12,376 nt of DNA. Source: Chryseobacterium gleum. GTDB lineage: Bacteria; Bacteroidota; Bacteroidia; Flavobacteriales_D; Crocinitomicaceae. Positions 1-5,728 of the stretch are shown here, piece by piece. Numbering within the stretch: position 1 is the stretch's first letter; every line of letters starts with the position of its first letter. Under the pieces are notes generated by a model. It saw only the letters and a list, made by a program, of their open reading frames with translations. It searched no databases and was not told where the DNA came from. The DNA is taken from contig CALPSU020000038.1 in assembly GCA_943326315.2 (NCBI GenBank), positions 1 to 12,376 on the forward strand, read 5' to 3'. Position numbers and translations under genes: made by a program.

Positions 1-1
1 T

Positions 2-133
2 ATTGTGTTATTTATCATGAATAGATTTACTTTGATCAGGACTGATTATGATATTTATCATAATTTGAGAAATATAGAGCCTAAATTTTTTATCCGACAT
101 ACTAAAAACGCGAATATTAATATTAATAATTGA
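2..133 (+). CDS. Possible 3' end of a gene entering from the left (unidentified)
   Basis: One plus-strand frame is free of stops from the left edge to a TGA at 131-133, giving about 43 codons, with an in-frame ATG at 17-19. The peptide is rich in Asn and Ile and ends in NANININN; I recognise no family. If real, it would converge on the feo operon, whose last stop lies at 141, leaving 7 bases between them. In DNA this AT-rich, an open frame of this length can arise by chance among six frames, so it is only a candidate. Its main use is as a caution: the palindrome at 45-64 would then lie inside coding sequence. Confidence 0.25.
   Translation: MVLFIMNRFTLIRTDYDIYHNLRNIEPKFFIRHTKNANININN
45..64. 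promoter_or_regulatory. FNR/CRP-like palindrome (ATTATGATA-TT-TATCATAAT)
   Basis: This is a perfect inverted repeat with 9-base arms and a 2-base centre. It contains TGAT-N4-ATCA, the core of FNR-type sites (TTGAT-N4-ATCAA), with A and T at the outer positions. The same core, ATGATA-N2-TATCAT, recurs at 5463-5476. Its target is unclear: it could serve a gene reading leftward off the window, or it could be a chance palindrome inside the possible reading frame at 2-133. Confidence 0.35.
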
Positions 134-140
134 ACTGATT

Positions 141-272
141 TTATTTGTTTATTTCCTTAGAAATTACGCAGCCATCACATTTATCCTCTTTTTTATAAAA
201 TCGTTTATAAAAACTTCGACATAAAAAAATCAAAGCTATTAGAATTGTGATAATAGTTAGTAAAACTTGCAT
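141..272 (-). CDS. FeoB-associated Cys-rich small membrane protein
   Basis: This 43-residue peptide begins MQVLLTIITILIALIFLC, a single membrane helix (about residues 2-19). It continues with a short basic stretch (RSFYKRFYKKEDK) and then CDGC at residues 32-35, near the C-terminus. That layout, one helix followed by a basic linker and a CxxC, matches the FeoB-associated Cys-rich family found directly after feoB in many Bacteroidota and Firmicutes. The ATG (270-272) lies one base after the feoB stop (274-276), so translational coupling is likely. Its role is not established; help in iron handling or FeoB stability at the inner membrane is an inference from position and the Cys pair. A third Cys (C18) sits at the end of the helix. 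Confidence 0.85.
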   Translation of the reverse strand: MQVLLTIITILIALIFLCRSFYKRFYKKEDKCDGCVISKEINK

Positions 273-273
273 A

Positions 274-2229
274 TTAACTAAAAATAGTAAATGCAATATA
301 TGCACCTATGTATGCAAATACTCCCATAAATGCAATTTGAAAAAGTGGCCATTTCCAACTTTTCGTTTCCCGTTTAACAACAGCTAAAGTTGCCATACAT
401 TGCATAGCATACACATAAAAAACCATCAGAGAAACACCTGTTCCAAGTGTGTAGACTTTTGTCCCGTTTTCTTTTTTCTCATCTCTTAATCGGTTGAGTA
501 ATGATTTGTTTTCACCTCCATCATCCTGAACCGCATAAATCGTTGCTAATGATCCTACAAAAACTTCACGCGCAGCAAATGAGGTTATTAGTGATATTCC
601 AATTTTCCAATCATATCCTAAAGGACGAATAACAGGCTCAATACTTTTACCTATAATTCCAATGTATGAATTTGCTAGCTTTTCAGCTGATATTTTATGT
701 TCTTGGTCTTCCCTTGAAAGTTGTTTAAATGAAGGCCATTTCTCTAAATTAGAAATTGCATTATCCATTTTGTTACCTGGTCCAAATGTGGCAAGTGCCC
801 ATAGAATTATTGAAATAGCTAATATAATCTTACCTGCTTGTGAAACAAATACTTTGACTTTTTCAAAAACATTTAAACCAATGTTTCCAATTCTTGGTAT
901 TTTATAAGTTGGCATTTCTAATAGTAAGAAACTTTTATCAGTGGATTTGATAAATAAATTCATAACAACAGCCATTAATAAGGCAGAAATTAACCCTAAT
1001 GCATACAATGCAAATAAAACAAGACCTTGTAGATTAATAAAACCAAGAATAGTTTTAGAAGGAATAACCAAAGCGATTAATAAGGTATAAACGGGTATTC
1101 GTGCACTGCAACTCATTAATGGCGCAACTAATATTGTAATTAATCTTTCTTTCCAACTGCTAATGGTTCTTGCAGCCATAATTCCTGGAATAGCACAGGC
1201 AACACTAGATAAAAGTGGAACGACACTTTTCCCATTTAATCCTAATGGTCGCATGAGTCGATCCATTATAAAAACTACTCGAGCTAAATAACCACTTTCT
1301 TCTAAAATGGATAAGAATAAAAATAACAGGGCAATTTGCGGAACAAAAACCACAACGCCACCAATTCCAGGAACAATACCTTGACTTATTAAATCAGAAA
1401 ATAATCCAGTAGGTAAAGATTGGTGCAACCAAGAACTTAATGAGGAAAAAGATCCATCGATTAATTCCATTGGTAGCGCTGCAAAAACATAAATAAATTG
1501 AAAAAGAATAAACAAAATAAGAGTAAATATTAGATAACCTAAAATGGGATGAACTAATATTCTATCTAATCGATTGCTATTTGAATCTTTCGTAACTTCT
1601 TTTTCAGATACAATGTTTTTAAGAACTTTTCTTATTTTTTCATATCTTTTTTCTGTATCAATAGTTTGATTATCAAAATCTTCTATTGATAATAACTGAA
1701 AATCGTTTATGAATTTAGCTTTTACTTCTGTTTTTTTAAATGTTGAAATAGATTGTTTAAGTCGATCTATTCCAATACCAACTCTCGCACTTGTTTCAAT
1801 TATTTCAATACCTGGAAATTCTTTTTTTAGTAATTCAACGTTAATTTTTTTCCCTCTTCTATTTGCAATATCTGACATATTTAATACCAAGATTATTGGA
1901 ATTTCAAGGTCATATATTTGTGTAAATAAGAAAAGATTACGTTCCAAATTAGAGGAATCTACGATAACAACTGCTAATTCTGGATATTCAGGGTGTGTCT
2001 TATCAGAAAGAACTTTGTAGACAATTTCTTCGTCTTTTGAATGTGGGTAAATGCTATAAGTTCCAGGAAAATCTGTTAATTTATGTTTTTGGTTGTTATA
2101 GTTAAATTCTCCAACTTTCTTATCTACAGTTACCCCAGGAAAATTTCCAACGTGTTGCCTTAAACCAGTCAACAAATTAAAAATAGTACTTTTTCCAGTA
2201 TTTGGATTTCCTAAAAGGGCAATTTTCAT
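274..2229 (-). CDS. feoB: Ferrous iron transporter FeoB
   Basis: Inner-membrane Fe2+ permease with an N-terminal GTPase domain, 651 residues, somewhat shorter than the E. coli protein (773). G-protein motifs are visible: G1 GNPNTGKST (7-15), G2 threonine in PGVTV (34), G3 DFPG (53-56), G4 NMSD (117-120) and a G5-like SAR (147-149). A helical linker (about 165-222) leads into the membrane part, with hydrophobic segments from about 228 to 650. Both Gate motifs are present: ACAIPGIMAAR (345-355, Cys346) and CSARIPVY (375-382, Cys375). Other conserved stretches are SFAAREVFVG (551-560) and QCMATLAVVKRET (611-623). The ATG start places the P-loop at residue 7, as usual for FeoB. It lies 37 bases after feoA and 1 base before the small Cys-rich gene, forming one operon. 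Nothing suggests truncation: the C-terminal helix is present. Confidence 0.97.
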   Translation of the reverse strand: MKIALLGNPNTGKSTIFNLLTGLRQHVGNFPGVTVDKKVGEFNYNNQKHKLTDFPGTYSIYPHSKDEEIVYKVLSDKTHPEYPELAVVIVDSSNLERNLFLFTQIYDLEIPIILVLNMSDIANRRGKKINVELLKKEFPGIEIIETSARVGIGIDRLKQSISTFKKTEVKAKFINDFQLLSIEDFDNQTIDTEKRYEKIRKVLKNIVSEKEVTKDSNSNRLDRILVHPILGYLIFTLILFILFQFIYVFAALPMELIDGSFSSLSSWLHQSLPTGLFSDLISQGIVPGIGGVVVFVPQIALLFLFLSILEESGYLARVVFIMDRLMRPLGLNGKSVVPLLSSVACAIPGIMAARTISSWKERLITILVAPLMSCSARIPVYTLLIALVIPSKTILGFINLQGLVLFALYALGLISALLMAVVMNLFIKSTDKSFLLLEMPTYKIPRIGNIGLNVFEKVKVFVSQAGKIILAISIILWALATFGPGNKMDNAISNLEKWPSFKQLSREDQEHKISAEKLANSYIGIIGKSIEPVIRPLGYDWKIGISLITSFAAREVFVGSLATIYAVQDDGGENKSLLNRLRDEKKENGTKVYTLGTGVSLMVFYVYAMQCMATLAVVKRETKSWKWPLFQIAFMGVFAYIGAYIAFTIFS

Positions 2230-2266
2230 AGGACAAATTTACTTACATTTTCTAGAATGATAATGC

Positions 2267-2488
2267 CTAAATAACATTAATTAATCCTGCTTCATCTAAA
2301 CGGAGTGATAAAACATAGCCACCAAGATCGACAGCGATAGGATCACCTAAAGGAGCCTTGAATAAGACTTTTAATTTCTTACCTACTACAAGTCCCATCT
2401 CCATTAATTTTGGTTTTAATGAAGAGTCTAGTATTGTAGAAATCGTAACAATTTCACCAGGTTTAATAATAGATAGAGATTTTCCCAT
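2267..2488 (-). CDS. feoA: FeoA family ferrous iron transport protein
   Basis: Small cytosolic SH3-like protein, 73 residues from the ATG at 2486-2488, which partners FeoB in Fe2+ uptake. Family marks are the opening IKPGE, the central LKPKLMEMGLVVGKKLKVLFKAP and the ending DLGGYVLSLRLDEAGLINV, which fit the FeoA beta-barrel core. A TTG at 2492-2494 would add two residues, but the ATG gives a normal start MGKSLSI and leaves a leader of about 13 bases behind the -7 box, so I prefer it. The stop is TAG. It is separate from feoB here, whereas feoA-feoB fusions occur in some Bacteroidota. It is the first gene of the feo operon. Confidence 0.93.
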   Translation of the reverse strand: MGKSLSIIKPGEIVTISTILDSSLKPKLMEMGLVVGKKLKVLFKAPLGDPIAVDLGGYVLSLRLDEAGLINVI

Positions 2489-2506
2489 TTTCAAATGTAT
2501 TCGAAA
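2489..2506. promoter_or_regulatory. Operator-like palindrome at the feoA start
   Basis: TTTCAAAT-GT-ATTCGAAA is an 18-base imperfect inverted repeat with 7 of 8 pairs matching. It fills the space between the likely -7 box (2508-2515) and the feoA ATG (2486-2488), so it would cover the transcription start. That is a classic repressor position. The sequence does not look like a classic Fur box, so the regulator is unknown. Confidence 0.4.
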
Positions 2507-2507
2507 C

Positions 2508-2515
2508 CAAAGTTA
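2508..2515 (-). promoter_or_regulatory. Putative -7 box of the feoA-feoB promoter
   Basis: Read on the minus strand this is TAACTTTG, matching the Bacteroidota -7 consensus TAnnTTTG. It lies about 20 bases from the preferred feoA ATG. No convincing TTTG -33 element is seen at the right spacing, so this rests on one box and on position. Confidence 0.45.
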
Positions 2516-2555
2516 CGATAGTCAAATGAAATCTCCACTCACTCTTTTGTGGTAT

Positions 2556-3017
2556 TTAGACGTTTTTTAAAATGGTTTTAATTACTTCTTCATTTTGAAG
2601 ATGCTCTGAATCGATTTTATTAATTAATCGGACATTATATATTGTACCATCTAGCTTGTAGCTCAATTTTGTAAAATTAAATTTGAGATAAGTTTTAGAA
2701 GATATGGATCTTATACTTCTTACTGAAGTGAATTTCTTTTTTTTAAAAATAGATTTTGTTGAAAGCATATCTCCTTTAATTGAAGCTGAAACGAATTTCT
2801 TAATGTACAACAAAACAGTAAAATATAATGCAAAAAGACATGTAATTGTAAGACAGAATTTAGTTGAAATTTTGTATTTAAGTGCAATGTATCCAGTTAA
2901 AACAATAAATAAAAAGGTTAAAAAATACAAGATGGTTTTAAGAGAATCATACGTGTTAGAAAGAATTATGGTTTCTTTATTTGCAATTTTAGAAAAGAGC
3001 CTTTCATGTTTTGTCAT
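2556..3017 (-). CDS. Unidentified membrane protein with two helices and a soluble C-terminal domain
   Basis: 153 residues, family not recognised. A polar N-terminus (1-26) is followed by two hydrophobic segments (about 27-46 and 52-71) separated by a short basic turn, making a helical hairpin. The C-terminal half (72-153) is basic, with many short alternating beta-like stretches such as KTYLKFNFTKLSYKLDG and TIYNVRLINKI. This layout, helix pair then a small beta-rich domain, recalls bacterial PH-like membrane proteins, but I see no decisive motif. The minus frame is chosen over an overlapping plus-strand frame (2704-3066) because its hydrophobicity pattern is coherent and it has a -7 box upstream. 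It ends 62 bases before the feoA -7 region begins its gene, in the same direction, so read-through into feoA is possible. Confidence 0.65.
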   Translation of the reverse strand: MTKHERLFSKIANKETIILSNTYDSLKTILYFLTFLFIVLTGYIALKYKISTKFCLTITCLFALYFTVLLYIKKFVSASIKGDMLSTKSIFKKKKFTSVRSIRSISSKTYLKFNFTKLSYKLDGTIYNVRLINKIDSEHLQNEEVIKTILKNV

Positions 3018-3045
3018 AACTCATCTTTATTTAAAATATGTTAAA

Positions 3046-3053
3046 CAAATCTA
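3046..3053 (-). promoter_or_regulatory. Putative -7 box for the two-helix membrane protein
   Basis: On the minus strand this reads TAGATTTG, a match to TAnnTTTG, about 28 bases before the ATG at 3017, leaving a leader of roughly 22 bases. The -33 region is only AT-rich. Confidence 0.4.
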
Positions 3054-3117
3054 TAAAATATATTAAATGTTTATTTTTTTAGAATATTTTTTTATTTCAA
3101 TTAAAATGTTAATAACA

Positions 3118-3136
3118 TATAGATAGGAAATCTATA
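3118..3136 (-). terminator. Weak AT-rich hairpin after the FbpA-like gene
   Basis: TATAGAT-AGGAA-ATCTATA forms a 7-base-pair stem with a 5-base loop, about 15 bases beyond the stop of the minus-strand lipoprotein gene at 3152. The stem holds a single G-C pair and no clean U tract follows on that strand, so it is a poor intrinsic terminator. Confidence 0.2.
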
Positions 3137-3151
3137 GTATGAATTCGTATT

Positions 3152-4174
3152 TTATTCCTTATTTGATTTTGATATAATATTTTCCAAATTAGAATATTTT
3201 AGCATCATTCTTTCGGATGAAATAGAAGCAATTTTGTAATATGTATTTTGATAAGCAAAGGGATGAATTCTAGTATGCAAGCTTATCGGGAATGTTTTCC
3301 AATAATTATTTAATTTTTCGTTTGTTTCAGCTGAAGTGATATATTCTACTAATAATTTTGCGTTGTTAAAATTTCTTGCTTGTTTGACAATTCCTATGCA
3401 ATGTGCGTTAAAGAATGCGCCTCTTTTATTTTGATTCGTGAATATTAATTGCAGTTGAAGATCTGAACTATCATTTCTTTCAGACATTTTTATATAGGAT
3501 GTATAATTGGTTAATAAAACATTCGTAGTCATTATTGGAATGCCATTTTTATCCGATTCAATATTTTGTGAATGTTGATTTCGAATAAAATCTGAAAACC
3601 AATCTTTTGCACCCATTTTTGTTTTCTTTTTTAAAATAGGAGCAATTAAAGGTGTTAAATCTGAAGTAGTTTCTAGATTTGAAGACCATTTATCTATGTT
3701 TATTGGATATAATAAATCACCAATTGTATGCATAGTTGCTAACGTGTCATTTTTTGCAATAAAAACATATGGATCGATACCAATCGCAAACCAAGTATTG
3801 TTTTTTGATTTGTAATTTTTCGGGACCAACTCATCCATTTTCCAAGATTTCCAAGATTGAAATAACTTTTTTTTGGCGGCTAAGTTTGTGCCAACTAGCG
3901 ATTTTAAAAGTATAACATCTGCTTTAGTGTTAAACTTTTGATCTGCTATCCTTTTTATAATTGTGTCGGTAGGTAAATTAATAATAACGACTTTAACATG
4001 TTCTTTTTTCGTAAATTTTTTAAATAAATTAATTTGTGATTCGTTCAAACAATCTGAATAAATAATCACCTTTTGTTTAGGCTCAATTTTCGCCTTTTCT
4101 AAAACACAAGAGGATAAATTCAATATTAGAAATAAATAAATTAAAACCTTAAGATATTTTTTTTGATTTTTCAT
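3152..4174 (-). CDS. FbpA-like (Fe3+ ABC type) solute-binding lipoprotein, orphan
   Basis: 340 residues. The N-terminus is a lipoprotein signal: basic MKNQKKYLK, a hydrophobic core, then LSSC with Cys23 as the lipidation site, so it should be membrane-anchored outside the inner membrane. The rest follows the FbpA/AfuA layout of type II periplasmic binding proteins: a first strand KVIIYS (35-40), a KFTKKEHVKVVIINL segment (53-67), ADVILL (85-90), and a late block with NKRGAFFNAHCIGIVKQA (249-266) before AKLLVEYITSAE (272-283), resembling the conserved GthvN..G..V region of iron receptors. NYTSY (223-227) sits where FbpA proteins carry paired metal-binding tyrosines, though here the tyrosines are three residues apart (Y224, Y227). 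No permease or ATPase gene adjoins it. Fe3+ binding is an inference; another ligand is possible. Confidence 0.75.
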   Translation of the reverse strand: MKNQKKYLKVLIYLFLILNLSSCVLEKAKIEPKQKVIIYSDCLNESQINLFKKFTKKEHVKVVIINLPTDTIIKRIADQKFNTKADVILLKSLVGTNLAAKKKLFQSWKSWKMDELVPKNYKSKNNTWFAIGIDPYVFIAKNDTLATMHTIGDLLYPINIDKWSSNLETTSDLTPLIAPILKKKTKMGAKDWFSDFIRNQHSQNIESDKNGIPIMTTNVLLTNYTSYIKMSERNDSSDLQLQLIFTNQNKRGAFFNAHCIGIVKQARNFNNAKLLVEYITSAETNEKLNNYWKTFPISLHTRIHPFAYQNTYYKIASISSERMMLKYSNLENIISKSNKE

Positions 4175-4178
4175 AATA

Positions 4179-4186
4179 CAAATATA
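4179..4186 (-). promoter_or_regulatory. Putative -7 box for the FbpA-like lipoprotein
   Basis: On the minus strand this reads TATATTTG, a full TAnnTTTG match. It ends only 4 bases before the ATG (4172-4174), so the transcript would be leaderless or nearly so, unless a downstream start is used. Confidence 0.4.
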
Positions 4187-4199
4187 TTGAGAAACTGTC

Positions 4200-4207
4200 T
4201 ATATTTG
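4200..4207 (+). promoter_or_regulatory. Putative -7 box for the HEAT-like gene
   Basis: TATATTTG matches TAnnTTTG and lies 19 bases before the GTG start at 4227. It is the mirror copy of the minus-strand box at 4179-4186, 13 bases away, so the two promoters must overlap. Confidence 0.4.
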
Positions 4208-4226
4208 CAGAAAAAACACGAATAAG

Positions 4227-4793
4227 GTGGTAGATTTAGATAAAAACGAGAAAAAGAGTAATCAAAAAATCAAACAATTATTAGCGGATTTAAATAGTGG
4301 ATCATCTGCCAAAATAAGTGCTGCATTAAAGTCTCTTCAAGTAAATGGTGATGTTTCAATCATTCGTACTTTAGTTGAATTATTAAAATCAGAATTGTCT
4401 CACCAAACAGAAGCGGAAATTTTAGTCTTTTTGGGAGATTTGAAGGCTACGAATTCAAAAGAAGAAATAATGTCAATTTTAAAAGATGAAAGTTTTTTAC
4501 TTCAAAGGCAAAAAGTATTATCTACCATTTGGAATTGTACAATTGATTATTCAGAATATATTGCAGAATTCGTTGAACTTGCATGCGAAGGAAATTTTAT
4601 GGAAGCTCTAGAATGTTTAACTATTTTAGAAAATTTAGAAGGACCCTTCCAAGAGAGTCATATTTTTGAATGCCAACTTCATTTAAAAGAATACAGTGAA
4701 AATAATTCTGATAAAGACCCGCAAAAAGCTCAAATGATGAGTGAAATTGCCATTTTAGTTAGGAGTTTTGACTTAAATACGGATGAAGATTAA
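4227..4793 (+). CDS. HEAT-like helical repeat protein, function unknown
   Basis: 188 residues, cytosolic: no signal peptide and no membrane helix. After a charged N-terminus (1-12) the protein is nearly all predicted helix, with paired amphipathic helices in the style of HEAT repeats, such as IKQLLADLNSGSSAKISAALKSL (15-37), VSIIRTLVELLKSE (43-56) and TEAEILVFLGDLK (61-73). This suggests a protein-binding scaffold. The C-terminus is acidic (ending DLNTDED). The start is GTG at 4227 with an AAGG-like stretch just before it; no ATG lies near enough to compete. It is divergent from the FbpA-like gene and its stop overlaps that of the SPOR gene. I cannot name a function. Confidence 0.75.
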   Translation: MVDLDKNEKKSNQKIKQLLADLNSGSSAKISAALKSLQVNGDVSIIRTLVELLKSELSHQTEAEILVFLGDLKATNSKEEIMSILKDESFLLQRQKVLSTIWNCTIDYSEYIAEFVELACEGNFMEALECLTILENLEGPFQESHIFECQLHLKEYSENNSDKDPQKAQMMSEIAILVRSFDLNTDED

Positions 4794-5188
4794 TCTATTC
4801 TCGGTAAGTTTATTAACTCTTTAACTATGTAATTAGTAGGGAAATCTTTGTCAATAGTAATTTTCACTTTTTCAGCTTCAAGATGCGTTCTGAAGTTTCC
4901 GACTTTCAATAAGTAATTTGGCGCCATATAAATAATATATGTTTCAACTTTTGGAAATAGGGAAATGAATTTTGTTCGTGCATCATCAACTTTATTTTTT
5001 TCTGTATCAAAAAATAATTGAATTCTATATCCAGTAATTTGAGGAACAGTGGATGGAGGAATAATTTCTCCTTGTTTCTTTATAAGTGCATCAACTCTTG
5101 GATCTATTATTATTTCAATATCTTTATTTTGTGCAATTGAATAACTTCCAAGGTTGGAAATAAATAATAAATATAAAACTTTTTTCAT
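4790..5188 (-). CDS. Secreted SPOR-domain protein
   Basis: 132 residues. The N-terminus is a signal peptide (MKKVLYLLFISNLGSYSIAQ), with cleavage likely around A19-Q20, so the protein acts in the periplasm. After a short segment with DPRVDALIKKQ (29-39) comes a SPOR domain (about 52-124): GYRIQLFF as the first strand, a helix DDARTKFISLF, then YLLKVGNFRTHLEAEKVK, whose VGNF and following helix are typical. SPOR domains bind peptidoglycan strands lacking stem peptides, often at division sites; whether this one does is inference. Genes of this type often sit near actA in Flavobacteriia, but here it points the other way with its own promoter. Its stop (4790-4792) overlaps that of the HEAT-like gene. 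Confidence 0.85.
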   Translation of the reverse strand: MKKVLYLLFISNLGSYSIAQNKDIEIIIDPRVDALIKKQGEIIPPSTVPQITGYRIQLFFDTEKNKVDDARTKFISLFPKVETYIIYMAPNYLLKVGNFRTHLEAEKVKITIDKDFPTNYIVKELINLPRID

Positions 5189-5207
5189 ACTGAATGATTT
5201 TGTGGTT

Positions 5208-5215
5208 CAAAGTTA
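5208..5215 (-). promoter_or_regulatory. Putative -7 box for the SPOR gene
   Basis: On the minus strand this reads TAACTTTG, the same octamer as ahead of feoA, and leaves a leader of about 13 bases to the ATG at 5188. The -33 region shows no clear TTTG. Confidence 0.45.
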
Positions 5216-5462
5216 TAAATAAAGGATGTTTAAAAAGGAAATAATTTCGCAAAACTATATTTAACTCAATTTAACATCTTTAAATTTTATTGGAATACTT
5301 ATCTCCAACTTATTTCAAGCTATTTCTAGTTGTGAATTTAGTTAATCTATATCTATGTTTTACTTCTAAGTTATTATTTTATTCATTCATCTTGTATTAT
5401 TAAAACATTCTATTTATTGTCTTTTTTTCATTTTGAAATATTTTCTGCAATCATACTTTATT

Positions 5463-5476
5463 ATGATACATATCAT
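5463..5476. promoter_or_regulatory. FNR/CRP-like palindrome (ATGATA-CA-TATCAT)
   Basis: Inverted repeat with 6-base arms and a 2-base centre, containing TGAT-N4-ATCA. It shares the core TTATGATA-N2-TATCAT with the palindrome at 45-64. It lies about 218 bases before the predicted actA transcription start and about 268 from that of the SPOR gene, further than usual for direct class I or II activation, so it may serve an unseen promoter or act at a distance. Confidence 0.4.
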
Positions 5477-5497
5477 GGATTAAACTATTAGTTATCA

Positions 5498-5541
5498 ACT
5501 TAAGATCTTTTTTAAGTCAAACATTTTTACTTAAAAAATGT
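5498..5541. repeat. Two adjacent AT-rich hairpins
   Basis: The first (5498-5517) pairs ACTTAA with TTAAGT around an 8-base loop. The second (5521-5541) pairs ACATTTTT with AAAAATGT around a 5-base loop. Three bases separate them. They have little G-C content and no gene ends here, so they are unlikely terminators. They may mark an operator or be by-products of AT richness. Confidence 0.3.
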
Positions 5542-5634
5542 AAAATGGTATAACTTACAGTAAATCAATCGTATCATTTTAAATATTCATATTTCTTTAT
5601 TTAGAATGATTTTAAATTAAGGATTTTAGTAATA

Positions 5635-5655
5635 AAATTGTCATCAAATTGTCAT
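5635..5655 (+). promoter_or_regulatory. Tandem AAATTGTCAT repeat resembling a Pho box
   Basis: AAATTGTCAT occurs at 5635-5644 and again at 5646-5655, an exact 11-base period. The TGTCAT-N5-TGTCAT spacing is that of the Pho box bound by PhoB-type response regulators in enterobacteria. The second copy overlaps the TTG taken as the actA -33 element, the place expected for such an activator. Resemblance only; no PhoB is in the window. Confidence 0.4.
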
Positions 5656-5681
5656 GTAATAGTTCTAATCTACTAAATTTG
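5649..5681 (+). promoter_or_regulatory. Probable promoter of the act operon
   Basis: A TTG at 5649-5651 and TAAATTTG at 5674-5681 are separated by 22 bases, close to the Bacteroidota TTG / TAnnTTTG layout. Transcription would begin near 5688, giving a leader of about 40 bases to the actA ATG. It is the only TAnnTTTG I find in the 250 bases before actA. Confidence 0.5.
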
Positions 5682-5728
5682 CTATTGTCAAAAAGCGTTT
5701 TTTTGGCTGAAGATTAACAGTTTTTTAC

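Larger units (their letters stand above)
5189..5728. other. 540-base intergenic regulatory region between the SPOR gene and actA
   Basis: Very AT-rich, with no credible reading frame or RNA gene that I can see. It holds, from left to right, the -7 box of the SPOR gene (5208-5215), a stretch of about 245 bases with no feature I recognise, an FNR/CRP-like palindrome (5463-5476), two small hairpins (5498-5541), an 11-base direct repeat (5635-5655) and the probable actA promoter (5649-5681). It is long for a divergent spacer, which suggests layered control of the act operon. Confidence 0.6.

Noticed and set aside
1..18. Minus-strand ATG at 16-18 opening a frame that runs off the left edge
   Set aside because: Only six codons are visible, with no clear -7 box before it, so it cannot be told from chance.
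115..128. Perfect 14-base palindrome TATTAATATTAATA just beyond the feo operon
   Set aside because: It is made only of A and T in a simple repeating pattern, with no U tract, so it is neither a convincing terminator nor an operator.
662..2020. Plus-strand open frames inside feoB
   Set aside because: The FeoB motifs are unambiguous on the minus strand, and these frames have no family signal or start context.
2251..2265. AATGATAATG-like stretch between feoA and feoB, reminiscent of a Fur hexamer
   Set aside because: Only about half of a Fur box is present and it lies inside the operon, not at a promoter; in AT-rich DNA such matches are common.
2704..3066. Plus-strand frame of 120 codons opposite the two-helix membrane protein
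   Set aside because: It mirrors the minus-strand gene, has no promoter box or recognisable domain, and its composition looks like antisense of hydrophobic codons.
5684..5690. Third ATTGTCA downstream of the actA -7 box
   Set aside because: It is 36 bases from the second copy, out of phase with the 11-base period, so I do not count it as part of the Pho-box-like array.
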